NCBI RefSeq assembly: GCF_030035675.1
Contig: NC_084482.1
Location: 232,099,943 to 232,163,942, forward strand
Origin: Rhineura floridana
Taxonomy: Eukaryota; Chordata; Lepidosauria; Squamata; Rhineuridae
Reading direction: 5' to 3'
DNA: 64,000 nucleotides
The notes under the pieces are model-generated. The model saw only the letters and a list, made by a program, of their open reading frames with translations. It was not told the origin of the DNA and made no database searches. Positions 23,101 to 34,608 of the stretch are shown here, piece by piece. Each line of letters starts with the position of its first letter. Position 1 is the first letter of the stretch. Both the position numbers and the translations under genes were made by a program.

Positions 23101-26100
23101 CTGCCACGTGCCCCCGACGGCCCCCCAGAAGCAGATGCCTGTGCAGAGGAGGAGGAAGCTCAATGGGGAGGAGGAGGGAGAGAGAGAGCCCCTCCCTCCT
23201 TGCAGCCTTGCCTACAACAAGGGGACAAAGCCCAGACAGACACCCCCACCTGTCACTCACCTCCCATTGCGTGTGTAGTTAACCCTGTACGGGCCAAACT
23301 GGTTGAGCCGCAGTTCAAAATGCTGCCAGAGGAAACAGAGGAGGGTCAGCCGCTGGGGGCTCCACGTCACCCCTCCAAAGCCCACCCCCACTCTACCCCG
23401 CTGCCCAAATCCTCATCCACCTTTGTGCTGGCAGCAAGGTCGACGGCCTCAGCAATGTCCACCTGGGCAATGGTGCAAGTGTCTTCACCATCTTCTCCTT
23501 CCAAAAACCTGGAAGGGGGGAGAGAAGGGTGAGTGGGGCAGAGTCACACCCCAGGCCAGGGGTGGCCCATGGCATTGCCCCGCTGACATGGAGTCACAAC
23601 CTGCCCACAGCAAGTTTCCAGCCACACTCAAGGTCTGGCCCATCTCCTTAACATTTAATATGCTTACAGCCCACCTTTTAAAACACACACAAATTTTTAG
23701 GCAGCTCACACAATAAAAAAAATTGCAATAAATAAATGCACAACATACATTACAAATATGCATTTGATGTATTGAAAGGATGATGTACCTCAAAAATGAC
23801 CAAGCCCTGCAGGATCAGGCCAAACGGGCTCCACTGAGTCCAGCACAAAGAGCACTCCCCCACCCCTCCCAGCACGGTTTCCAGCGACTGGGATTTCTCA
23901 GAAGCAAACAGCCTCCTCCTCTATGAAATAATTTTTTCAATTCATATTGCAAAACTGCTCTTGGCTAAACATTATGAAAGGGCGATCTGTACCTCAAATA
24001 AATAAATAAAGAGGGGAAAAGGGCACGGAGTAAACAAATGTCATGAAAATACAGAAAGACTGAAACAGCCACAGCTGATCAAAGCAGCACTCACTGAAGG
24101 ACAGTCACCGGCTACTCAAGAGCGGCAGGTAAAAGGATCCGTAAGTGGCATTAAAAGGCTGGAGGAGCCACCAAGATGGGAACCTGGGCTTTGTGAGCTC
24201 AGGGTGGCGCTCATGCCGGCAGCCGCCTTATCCGATCGCCAGGACAGCGTCTCCTGGCTGTGCACAAGGAGACTGTCTGCAGCCACAGCGCACCGGAGAA
24301 ACCTCTCTCCAGAACTCTGAACTAGCCCCGGATTACCACAAGGATGTTGCTGAAATGAGGCTCCTCAGTGTGGCAGGCTGGCCTGCTCCTCTCCAGGAGG
24401 CCCAACCACCTGCCTGCCGCCTCTGCGTTTGCTTGGGGAGGGGGACGGAAAAGGGACCACATCACTACAGAGAGCGTCTCCCCAGCCCAGGAAAAACAAA
24501 AGCAGAACAACTTTTACTATAGAACAATATATGCACAAATCAAAAAAGTGTCTCGTTCGCATCATTCTTGCAGGTTGCAAGACTGGGCAAAAGCGGAAGA
24601 TATATGCACCCCTTCTCCAATCAAAATGGACGTGGACTGTCTTCAAGTCGATCCCGACTTATGGCTACCCTATGAATAGGGTGTCAATGGTAAGCAGTAT
24701 TCAGAGGGGGTTTCCCATTGCCTCCTTCTGAGGCTCGTCCTCCCCAGGTGGCCATAGCCTGCTCAGCTGCCCACAGCTGCACAAGCCAGCCCCTTCCTTG
24801 GGGGCAACTGGGCTCCTTGGGACTCTGCAGCTGGCCCACGGCTGCAGAGGTGGCAGGGCAAGTAACCCCTGAGCCACTCACTGTGGGGTGATCTTTAGCT
24901 GGCCCTTGACATCCAGGAGACATGAGTGGGGATTTGAACTCAGAGACTCTGGACTCCCAGCCAGGCTCTCCTCCCCACTGTGCTATACCAGGAGACCACA
25001 AATATTGGCTTGGCTGACTTACACTCCCTGCCTCCAGCCCCTCCTCCTCCCCCCAGGTCCACAGGCAATGCAGACGGGACTGGGGGGTCAGTAGCGTAGG
25101 AGGGGGGGAGAACAGGATGGTTTTCTCTCACTTGCACTGAGAAGTAAACAGCCAGGGAGGCTCTCATCACTTCCTTTCCTATCCAAATCCCAGCACGAGT
25201 GACATAAGCCCCCGCACTGGGAAAGGCAGCAGCACAAAGGAGAGGAGGCTCATGGGAAAGGAGAAGTTCCCCCCCCCCCAGTGCAGGGTCCTTATCTCAG
25301 AACTGAGGGGAGGCCAGTTGCCACAGACAGGCCCTTCTCGCCAGAGGGACATCACCGCGTGAAAGGATTTCCCGCTGGCTTATCTATTTATCTGGGGATC
25401 TGTACCCTGCACCCATCAGCTCATAAGAGTCGCCAATATTCATAAATAAAAGACATCAAAGAGAAGAAAATCAGTGAAATCAAACATAACAATATAAGGA
25501 ACAGCTGCCTGAGACTGCCTAGCTGTGCAAAGGGCGAAAGGGAGGCAAGACCCCTGCCTCTTAAAACCAAGAAAGGACAGCCATTAATTACCCAGCATCC
25601 TCCAGGAGCAGCAGCTCCATCCGGGCCGCCTGCTTGGATGCCATCTCTGCCTTCTCCTCCTGCAGCACCAAGTGCCGCCTGAGCCGCTTGTTCGACACCG
25701 TCCCCTGCAGGACACAAAAAGGGTGGGAGGGGAGGGGTTAAAGATGGCGGTGGCAGCCCAGACGCCAGGGTGGAGGGGCTCACCGGGGAAAGCAGAAGAT
25801 CTCACCAGATTGCGTTTGGCTCCTCGACGGAACTTCTTCACCCGCTCATGGCCAATGGCCGCTGAACCGGGAAAGGGGTCCACCTTCTGCACAAAGAAGG
25901 AAGAAGCAGTCAGGATGCGGCAGAATGGGGGGAGAGGAAGGACATGTGGATCACACACCCCAACCCGCTTCCCACTGGGGTGGCCCATTCGGCACCTTCC
26001 CCAGACTCCCTCCCCTCCTTACCCCCGAGATGCGGTTCTTGGAGCCAGGCCCCATCTTCGCCTTCTTCCTTGGGAGGCCCCCGTTTTCCCCGTGCTCCTT

Positions 26101-29100
26101 GGCATTGGGTGGGCCGGCCTGCTCCGGCTCCGCTTGGGCTTCGTCCCCCTCCCAGTATCGCCAGGGCTTCTTCTTCTCCTGGGGAGGGAAAAGCAGGGGG
26201 GAAAAGCTGGCAAGCAGGAGAGAGGAGAGGCTTGCCTGGTGGGGGGGCAGCCTCCCCTGCAATGGCAGTGGGGGGGCACATATGCGGCCCTGCAGATGTT
26301 GGCCCCTGTGAGAACAGGATGCTGGACTCAACAGGCACCCTTTGCCCTGATCCAGCTGGTGCTGGAGGGGGCTCCTACAGCAAAAAGGTCCTTGGTTCAG
26401 CCCCTGGGATCTCCTATGAAAAAGGATCAGGTCCCGCAGGAATCTGCCTGATGCCATGTCAGACCCTTTGGGGCCTATCTGGTTCAGTAATGTCAGGCAA
26501 CCCCCCCTGGAGATGCCACCATTGGGGGGTAAACCCAGTCGCATTCCCCTGTCCTTCTCCCGATAAAGGTCATCCATCAGGGCAACCAAGGCCGATTCAG
26601 TCCCATAACCAGGCCTGAACCCAGACTGGAATGGGTCAAGATAATCTGTTTCATCCAAGTGTACTTTAATTGCTGCGCCACAACCCTCTCAATCACCTTC
26701 CCTAACAAGGGGGTATTTGTGACCGGGTGGTAATTGTCACACACCAATGGGTCCAGGGTGGGCTTTTTCAGGAGTAGTCGGATCACCGTCTCTTTCTGGG
26801 TGGCTGGAACCATTCACTCCCGCAATGATGCGTTGACCACACCCTGGATCCCCTCGGCCAGACCCCCTCGGCAAGCTTTAATAAGCCAAGAAGGGCAAGG
26901 GTCAAGAGGACACGTTGCTGGCCGCATCATCGCAAGCACCTTGTCCACGTCATCAGGCCCCATCAATTGAAACCGTTTCCAAGAAGTTGCAGCAGACGTT
27001 GCACTGGACACCTCTCTGGGGACTACAGTAGATGTAGATGGGGCATCAAGACTGCTACGGAGGCAAGCAACTTTACCCTCAAAGTGCCTTGTAAACAATT
27101 CACAGTGAGCCTCTGAAGGGTCTAAGACTCCATTTCCTGGAGTTGATGTCAACAGACCCCTGACAATATGGAAAAGCTCCACTGGACGGCTACTTGAGGA
27201 TGTGACAGAGGCAGAGAAATTGGCCTTCTTTGCCGTCCTCACCGCCACACAGTAGGCACGGTTATGATGTTTTACTTGTGCCTGATCAGCCTCACAGGAC
27301 GTCTTTCGCCACTTGCGCTCTAGCCATCATCCAGCCTGTTTCATTGCCCTTAGCTTACTGGTGTACCAAGGTGAAAGCCGGGCTCCACAATGCTGGAAAG
27401 GGCGCTCGGGGGAAACCATGTCGGGAGCCCGATGTGCCTTGCTGTTCCACAGCGTGACAAGGGTTTCAACAGGGTCACCTGCTCTATCTACAGGGAACTC
27501 CCCCAGGGCATTCAGGAATCCAGTGGATTCCATTAGGCTCTGGGGGCGGACCATCTTAATCTGTCCACCACCCCTGCTGGAAGGATAGGAGCCATAAGTC
27601 TGAACTTCACCAGAAAGTGATCTGACCATGACAATGGGGTGACATCTCCACACACCCTATCTCCAGACCACCCCTTCCTCCATCTGGAGCAAAAACCAAG
27701 TCGAGGGTGTGCCCTGCCCTATGTGTTGGGCCACTGACAACTTGAGACAAGCCCCAAGGTCATCATGGAGGCCATGAAGTCTACCTCAGCATAGACACTG
27801 AAATCACCCAGGACTATTGTTCTGGGCTCCTCCAGTACCACAACCTGCATGGCCTCCACAGGCTCAGTCAGAGAAGCTGCCGGGCAGCAGGGTGGACGGT
27901 ACACCAGCAGTAACCCTAGTTTCCTGTCTCCTTGGTCTGACACCAGGTGCAGGCCCTCACAGCCAGCTCCAAGACAGAGTGGTTTCCTGGTGACAGAAAT
28001 GGAAGTTCTGTACACCACAGCAACTCCTCCACCTGTCCCAGCAGCCTGGTGTTGCACTGAGTATCCAGGTGGGCAAAGCTGGGTCAGATCAACTCCTCCC
28101 AGCTCATCCACCCAGGTCTCAGTAATGCACACCAAATCTAGCACATTGGGGGCTGAACCTGGGACCTTCAGTGCAAAACAGGGGAACCACAGCTCTTTGC
28201 CTAAAAGGCCCTGGAATGTAGGAATGCCTCATACAGAGAGGAGGGATCTAGCTCGGTACTCCTTTCCCTGACTGGCACTCCCGCTCCAAGGCTTCAGGTG
28301 CAGTCTTCCTTACCGAGCTCTACTGAGAGACACCGGAATGACCCTCCTGGGGCTTCCAGCAGGTGTTCAGCAACTTTGCCCTAAGCCTTCCCTAATATGT
28401 TTACAAGCCACTGTCGGTCAAGCAGATACCGCTGATGGGGTGGGGGGGAGTCGGTGTGGCTTGGCATGCAGCGCCTGCATCACCCACAGCATCGCTGTCT
28501 CTGCGCTTCCTACCTGAAGCGCTGTTTTCAGCAATGAAGCCCCAGCTGTCCTACGACCCTAAGAGGCGACAGGCGAGGGCGGCTTATCAGGCCAAACCCA
28601 GCAGCACCTTGAGCTGGGCTCAGAAGCCTACGGGCAGCAGTCAGGCTTACTGGGAGCGAACTGGGGTCAGCAGCCGCGCGATCTACACTAGCTGAACCGC
28701 TTCCAAGGGCAGCCCCGCACAAAGTGCATGGCAGGCATCCAACCCCGAGGTCACCCAGGCCACACCGGGCAGCCAGGAACCCCTGCCCAGAATGGGTCGC
28801 AGTTGGGCCACCGCCACAGCCAAGTCCACCAAAATGGGCCCCGGGGACCCCCAGACTACGGTCCCCCCCTCCTTTGTGGGGAGGGAGGCAACCCCCAACC
28901 AGAGCAGCGCCTCGCACCACTCAGCCGGGCAGAGGAGACGGGAGGGAAGGGAGGGAGGGAAGGGGGCCATGTGAAAGGCCTGAAACGGGCATAAGGCAAA
29001 TAAACACCCCCCCATCACAGCCCGCGTCTTCCCCTCCCCACTCCCCCAACCTCAGGCACGTCTCACCTTCTTCTTCCGAGCTGCAGCAGGGGGGACCCCT

Positions 29101-29129
29101 CCCACCCCCACCTCCTTCGCTCTCTCCAT
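17182..29129 (-). CDS. WDR46: WD repeat protein 46 (nucleolar scaffold), 16 exons
   Basis: Exons (minus): 29067-29129, 26023-26178, 25806-25886, 25592-25704, 23421-23508, 23261-23322, 23034-23138, 21931-22081, 21572-21707, 21154-21253, 20773-20929, 19854-20001, 19579-19673, 18668-18763, 18294-18407, 17182-17292. All have GT-AG junctions in phase, giving 1776 nt, 591 residues (human 610). WDR46 (yeast Utp7) is a nucleolar scaffold for small-subunit rRNA processing. Blocks match the human protein: [104 protein letters not shown], then the BING4-type C-terminus [27 protein letters not shown] and SALDRFQK. N- and C-termini are Lys/Arg rich. The start at 29129 has a good Kozak context (gcggccatggag). 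Introns hold many repeats, but no exon is damaged. Confidence 0.96.
17425..17540. repeat. hAT-type palindromic MITE, within WDR46 intron 15
   Basis: Left gttgaactacaactcccagc, right tagcatctggagggcccacc. A degraded foldback of the class seen at 16400. Confidence 0.45.
18910..19135 (+). mobile_element. CR1 3' UTR fragment in WDR46 intron 13
   Basis: It aligns by eye with the 3' UTR of the CR1 at 3766: aatggccactagccatgag, ggtcagaggca, gcgcttgcactcaggt, ggctggtcattatgggaac, tgctggactagatgggct. It is diverged. Confidence 0.75.
19195..19335. repeat. hAT-type palindromic MITE in WDR46 intron 13
   Basis: Left ttccccaacctggttcactg and gactacaagtcccatcatcc; right gggccccaggttggcaaagg. Inverted ends as in the other copies. 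Confidence 0.5.
22303..22450 (-). mobile_element. CR1 3' end in WDR46 intron 7
   Basis: Reversed CR1 terminus: atagaatcatagaatcgtag, gttggaaggggcctacaagg, then caggaatccaaatcaaagca and agctgcctcttgaaggcct. Short and not coding. Confidence 0.85.
22580..22745 (-). repeat. tRNA-derived SINE with CR1-like tail class
   Basis: On the minus strand it starts ggggccatagctcaatggt, with a tRNA-like A box and, further on, a B box (ccagggtcaatcccc). Related copies lie near 26355, 37190 and 38470; the 37190 copy ends with ttgagctagatgg, like a CR1 terminus. Confidence 0.6.
24620..25010 (-). mobile_element. Sauria SINE in WDR46 intron 4
   Basis: Reverse orientation. The BovB-like tail is at the left (gtcttcaagtcgatcccgac, ttatggctaccctatgaat), the body in the middle, and the tRNA-like head at the right (ggatttgaactcagagact, tgtgctatacca). 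Same structure as the copy at 52535. Confidence 0.8.
26355..26525 (+). repeat. tRNA/CR1-type SINE pieces in WDR46 intron 1
   Basis: Contains ggtccttggttcagccccty-like B-box sequence and nggaatctgcctgatgcca, matching the body of the SINE at 37190. A short CR1 terminus (gagaacaggatgctggact) lies just before it at 26308. Confidence 0.45.
26540..28150 (-). mobile_element. L2-clade LINE in WDR46 intron 1, broken
   Basis: Minus-strand pieces read 5' to 3' from 28150: endonuclease ([41 protein letters not shown]), a middle segment ([46 protein letters not shown]), and RT start ([61 protein letters not shown]). It lacks the RT catalytic part and has frame breaks. It is the same family as the copy at 33040, in opposite orientation. 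A further L2 3'-like remnant lies at about 28480-28760. Confidence 0.85.
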
Positions 29130-29441
29130 GGCCGCTTCAGCTCTTTTCGCAGACCCCTCCCCACGACCTCCCTCCCCACGTGGAGTCTCAATCGATTCCA
29201 CTCCAAACAGACTCAAAAGATCCACTTCCGGTGCCTCTCCCGCTACCCAACCACAGAGCAGAGAGCGCGACCCTTTCCTCCAATCACCGCCCGCAAGAGG
29301 CGATCTCGGAAGTGAAGCTGCAGCGGCGGTCCTTAGGCAAGGGGTGGCGCTCGAAGAGAGGAGGGGGCGGGACGGCGCCGGCAGCGCAGCCATATTGGGG
29401 AAGGGCAGCCCTCCAGCTCCCCGGTTTTTAAAGCCGCAAGT
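29130..29441 (-). promoter_or_regulatory. WDR46 promoter and 5' UTR
   Basis: A GC-rich block upstream of the WDR46 ATG. On the minus strand it contains an ETS-type site (caccggaagtgg, about 29220-29232), an ATTGG/CCAAT box (about 29278-29284), another cacttccg site (about 29310), and a YY1-like motif caatatggctgcg (29387-29399). An in-frame upstream ATG at 29393 would add 88 codons to WDR46, but the human protein begins at the position of the 29129 start. A CR1 fragment abuts the block at 29442. Confidence 0.6.
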
Positions 29442-30281
29442 TTTGTCAGTTTTTATATTGTCCATTAAGCTTAGAACTTCCTCTCTCGTTACCACTATTT
29501 GTCTCAGTTCCTCAGAATCCCTTCCTGCAAATGTTAGTTCAGGTTCAGGGATCTGCCCTATATCTTCCACTGTGAAGACAGATGCAAAGAATTCATTTAG
29601 CTCCTCTGCAATCTCCTTATCGTTCTTTAGTACACCTTTGATTCCCTTATCATCCAAGGGTCCAATTGCCTCCCTAGATGGTCTCCTGCTTTGAATGTAT
29701 TTATAGAATTTTTTGTTGTTGGTTTTTATGTTCTTAGCAATGTGCTCCTCAAATTCTTTTTTAGCATCCCTTATTGTCTTCTTGCATTTCTTTTGCCAGA
29801 GTTTGTGTTCTTTTTTGTTTTCTTCATTCGGACAAGACTTCCATTTTCTGAAGGAAGACTTTTTGCCTCTAAGAGCTTCCTTGACTTTGCTCATTAACCA
29901 TGCTGGCATCTTCTTGGCCCTGGTGTTACCTTCTCTGATCTGTGGTATGCACTCCAGTTGAGCTTCTAATATAGTGTTTTTAAACAACTTCCAAGCATTT
30001 TCGAGTGATGTGACCTTCTGGACTTTGTTTTTCAGCTTTCTTTTGACCAATCCCCTCATTTTTGTGAAGTTTCCTCTTTTGAAGTCAAATGTGACCGTGT
30101 TGGATTTTCGTGGCAATTGGTCAGTTACATGTATGTTTAATTTAATAGCACTGTGGTCACTGCTCCCAATCGGTTCAACAACACTTACATCTCGCACCAG
30201 GTCCCGGTCCCCACTGAGGATTAAGTCCAGGGTTGCCGTCCCTCTGGTCGGTTCCATGACCAACTGGTCTAGGAATAGTCA
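29442..30281 (-). mobile_element. CR1 ORF2 internal fragment upstream of WDR46
   Basis: The minus strand is open and reads MEPTRGTATLDLILSGDRDL, SDHSAIKLNIHVTDQLPRK, KKMPAWLMSKVKEALRGKKSS, down to EEVLSLMDNIKTDK. It equals residues around 205-475 of the ORF2 at 4966. It has neither the CR1 3' end nor RT catalytic core, so the piece is truncated at both sides. The frame continues without stop into the WDR46 5' flank and exon 1. Confidence 0.92.
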
Positions 30282-30846
30282 ATTTTGGGATCTTGGACTG
30301 GTGGTCCTTGGAGAAATTTGAAGACACAGACTTGAAGCAAAAAGGTAGGCCTTTATTCTTTACAAGCATATACAGGGTCAGCCTCCCAAAGTGTCTGATG
30401 AGGACTGCAATGAGGCACTGGCTGCATGGCTCTTTTATACAATACTAAGTACAGCATGTGACATCCTTACACCAATCATACAATATCCTCTAAACATTAC
30501 ATAAAGGTTATGCCTTTCTACAGTATTTCTAAACCAATCAGATACAAATTATTCATACATGTATAGTCATACTTGGCAAACATCTCCTTTTCCATTGTTT
30601 TGCTGTCTTCTTGATTGATGTCAATCTGTCCCCTGGACTAAAATTTCTCCTTGACCAATATTACTACTATTCTGCTGTCCCACCTTACTGATGGTTTTGG
30701 GGCCAGTTCAGACCAGTTAACTTTGCACTATTCTAATTGGTCTGCCATGCATGCATATCTAGCACACAGCATTATTCCATTGTTCCTGATCGGCCAGGCC
30801 TCCCCAGTTCATTCATTAATCATACGTGGAGCTGTAACTGCTGAAG
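30281..30846 (-). mobile_element. Retroviral LTR, related to family B
   Basis: On the minus strand: a TATA-like gtataaaagagcc near 30440, a poly(A) signal in agaataaaggcctacc near 30350, and a U5-like ctttttgcttcaagtctgtg that resembles the end of the LTR at 9592. It sits between two CR1 fragments. The limits are approximate. A fossil. Confidence 0.55.
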
Positions 30847-31225
30847 TCAGTTGGCAGTTTTACTTTCAGTCTCTTTCATAATGATCCCCAGCATGGAATT
30901 TGCCTTTTTCACAGCTGCTGCAGACTGGGTGGACACCTTCATTGAGCTGTCCACTACGACCCCAAGGTCACGTTCCTAGTCAGTCATTGCCAGTTCAGAC
31001 TCCATGAGTGTATATATGAAATTAAATGTTTTTGCTCCAATATGCATAACTTTACATTTCTTTACATTTCATTGCATTTGCCATTTTAACGTCCACTCGC
31101 TCCCATTCACTCAAACGGAGAGATCCTTTTTGAGCTGTTCACACTCCCTTTTTGTTTTAACAACCCTGAACAATTTAGCATCATCAGGAAACTTGACCAC
31201 CTCACTGCTTGCTGCACATTTAAAA
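30846..31225 (-). mobile_element. CR1 ORF2 C-terminal fragment, diverged
   Basis: The minus strand matches the ORF2 region KKANSML, DLGVVVDS and FADDTKLFRVVK of the CR1 at 3766 (ctgtgaaaaaggcaaattcc, gtggtcaagtttcctgatga). It has many small differences and no open frame. It is an older copy than 29442. Confidence 0.75.
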
Positions 31226-33039
31226 TGGTTTCTTGTAGTGCATATGAAGTTATCCTTGCTTTATTTTTAATTATTCAGTGCAAGTCAACAGCAATTTATT
31301 TTCTTGCTGTTAAATCACACAAAGAATAACAATTTTATTTATTCATTTATGAATCGTTTCCCATGAGGCATCCCAAAGCAATTTACAAGTCAATAAAGGC
31401 ATATGTAAAAGGCATACATCTGCACACAAAACTAATTTAAAACAACAACACAAATTCAAATTCGATGCAGAGAAGAACTGGGGTAATATCATTGCTGCAT
31501 AAACATTGATGGACTACAGTCCACTTCTTCAAATCACTATTATTAAAATGCTGGGGGGGGGGTGCCAGGTTGTTTGGCGGCTGCTCTGATCCTGGCACAC
31601 GAGTGCTCTCACTTAGCATGGCTGTGGCCTGGCTTCACTCGCCTGATGGCCCGTTCCCTTTCTCCTCCTCTGCCAGTCTTCTGGGCCACCCTTACTCAAC
31701 AAGGCTTCCCTAGCTTCACCCCCACACAATGAAGGGCAGGTCTTCTCCAGACAGGCAATACTATTGGCTTCCATCTGAAGAGATCCAACTGCAGAGCAGG
31801 GCAGTTTCTTTCTTCTCCCACCTCCCCCGCCCCAGGGTTCTGTTGCACTCCAAAGCTCACATATGGCTCTGTGACACTTGTTGGTCCCACCTGCCCAAGG
31901 CCGCCTCCTAGCTCCTTCCTTCCCTACCACCACTTGCACCCATGGTCAAATGCTCTGCACCTCTTGAATATTTTCATTAAAAAAACTTTATAGTGCTTCT
32001 GAGGATATGTGCAAAATTTATTTTTTGTAGTAATATTATTCTAGCATCTTCTCACCATGCACCAGGTGTGTTACAGGAGCCAAAGACCCCGTCCATATAT
32101 ATCAAAATTAGGGCTACAATCCAGGTTAATTTTAACCTTGATGTGTCAGTGGGTTTTTAATTAATTTTATCAGGGATGGGGCATGTGCCCCAAGGTCACC
32201 CAGGGAGCTTCACAGCTGGTCTCCCAGGTTGTAGTCCAACACTCTAACCACTACACCACACTGTCTATATACATACACACTTCTGTGGAATTGAGCAGGG
32301 AGGGGGCAGTTACTCCATCCCCCCCCTTTTCTCTTGTGCCTTAAAATGGTGATTTGTCCCGCAGGCATTAGTAGGTGACCACGTTTCTAGCTCCAGGTGG
32401 TGAAAACCTTCAAGCACCTATTTTCTGCATTAAAGGCAGAGCAGCTGCCAGGGCAGCCGGCAACGCTGGGTTGAGACAAGGCCTGATATGGGGCTGTGGG
32501 AGAGGAACCCCCTATCCCTGATTTGGAGGTCAGTCATTTACCAAAGATAGCCTTTCCCTCTCTACCACTCCCCTGCCCCCCACAAAAAAAACCAGAGCAG
32601 AGGCCCCTCCAATACACTCCTGTTTCTTTTAAAAATGTATTTATTATCCATCACACAGGGATACCGTGGGCTCAGCCCCACAGTGATTGCAATCAGCAGA
32701 CTGGCAAAGAGGAGGAGCTTTGGAGAGGAAAAGGAGGGGCACTCATCCCTCTAAATCCAGAGGGTCAGTTTGAACCCTGGAGGACGGGGCTTAAAAATTC
32801 TCCACGTGGCTGTCTTTGCAGGGATGTTGTGGGGAAACTCCTCACAAAAGATGCTGGGTCTTAGGCCCACATCGCAGGGGTGATAAACTTGGACCTGGGC
32901 TGTACCACTTTGGATGCTAGGGTGGGGGACTCGTGTGCTCAGTGGCTCCACTTTAGAAAAAACCTTTGTTTGCATAGAAAACATGGAATGTATCAAGGAC
33001 AAAGTTAAGCCAGTCCACTTTACTCTTTCCCAAGTGCAG
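31226..33039. other. Gene-free stretch with minor repeats
   Basis: No coding gene recognised. It holds an AT-rich repeat tail (tttatttattcatttatgaa, about 31335), a partial reversed Sauria SINE head at about 32190-32270 (ccaaggtcacccaggg, tctaaccactacaccacact) and otherwise unassigned sequence. PFDN6 and RGL2, expected here from mammals, are not evident. Confidence 0.5.
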
Positions 33040-34608
33040 GGAGATTTGCCCTTATGCCAAGTAGGCCCGCGGGATACTATAGATTCATCTGTAGCCTGCT
33101 GTGATGAGTTTGCTGGAAACTTCTAGGACAAGATCGCTAGCATTCGTCGGGACTTAGACTCCAATATTATAGCAGCTGGATTCAATGAAGCATCCAGAAC
33201 ACGGTCTTGTCCTTATTTATTGGATGAGTTTCAGTCTGTGCAGCTTGAGGATGTTGACAAGATCCTTGGACTGGTGCGGGCGACCACATCGGTGCTGGAT
33301 CCTTGCCCCTCTTGGCTGGTGAAAGCTGGTAGGACCGGAACCGCCGACTGGGCCAAGGAGGTAATCAATGCCTCTTTGCGAGAGGGAGTGGTCCCTGACT
33401 GCCTAAAAGCGGCGGTAGTGAGACCACTCCTGAAGAAACCCTCCTTGGACCCAGATAACTTGAACAACTATAGACCTGTGGCGAATGTTCCGTTCCTGGG
33501 CAAGGTTCTGGAGCGGGTGGTGGCCGGCCAGCTCCAGGGGCTCTTGGATGACACTGATTATCTCGATCCGTTTCAATCCGGTTTTAGGCCTGGGTTTGGT
33601 ACCGAAACAGCCTTGGTCGCCCTGTATGATGACCTTTGTCGGGAGAGGGACAGGGGGAGTGTGACCCTGTTGATTCTCCTTGATCTCTCAGCTGCTTTTG
33701 ATACCATCGACCATGGTATCCTTCTGGGAAGACTCACGGAGTTGGGAGTTGGGGGTACTGCTTGGCAGTGGCTCCGCTCCTACTTGGTGGGTCGCCACCA
33801 GAAGGTAGTGCTTGGGGAACATTGCTCAATACCCTGGACTCTCCATTGTGGAGTCCCGCAGGGATCGGTTCTGTCCCCCATGCTTTTCAACATCTACATG
33901 AAGCCGCTGGGCGCAGTCATCAGGAGTTTTGGAGTGCGTTGTCACCAGTACGCTGATGACACGCAACTCTATTTCTCCTTTTCATCTTCTTCAGGTGAGG
34001 CTGTTAACGTACTAAACCGTTGCCTGGCCGCGATAATGGATTGGATGGGAGCTAACAGACTGAAGCTTAATCCAGACAAGACCGAGACGCTGTTAGTGAG
34101 TGCCTTCTCTGCCCAGATGGTGGATGTTCACCCTGTTCTGGACGGGGTTACACTCCCCTTGAAAGAACAGGTTCGTAGCTTGGGAGTTATCGACTCTTCC
34201 TTGTCTCTTGAGGCTCAGGTAGCCTCAGTGGCAAGGAATGCTTTCTACCATCTCCGATTGGTAGCCCAGCTACGTCCCTATCTGGACAGTGACGACCTCG
34301 CCTCAGTCGTTCATGCTCTGGTAACTTCTAGATTGGACTACTGCAATGCGCTCTACGTTGGGCTGCCCTTGAAGACAGTTCGGAAACTACAGTTAGTCCA
34401 GAATGCAGCGGCCAGATTGTTGACGATGACAAGAAGGTCCGCTCATATTACACCCGTTCTGGCTCATCTGCACTGGCTTCCTATTTGTTTCCGGGCTAAA
34501 TTCAAAGTGCTGGTTTTGACCTATAAAGCCTTACACGGCATGGGACCGCAATACCTGGTGGAGCGCCTCTCCCAATATGAACCTACCCGTACACTTCGCT
34601 CAACATCT

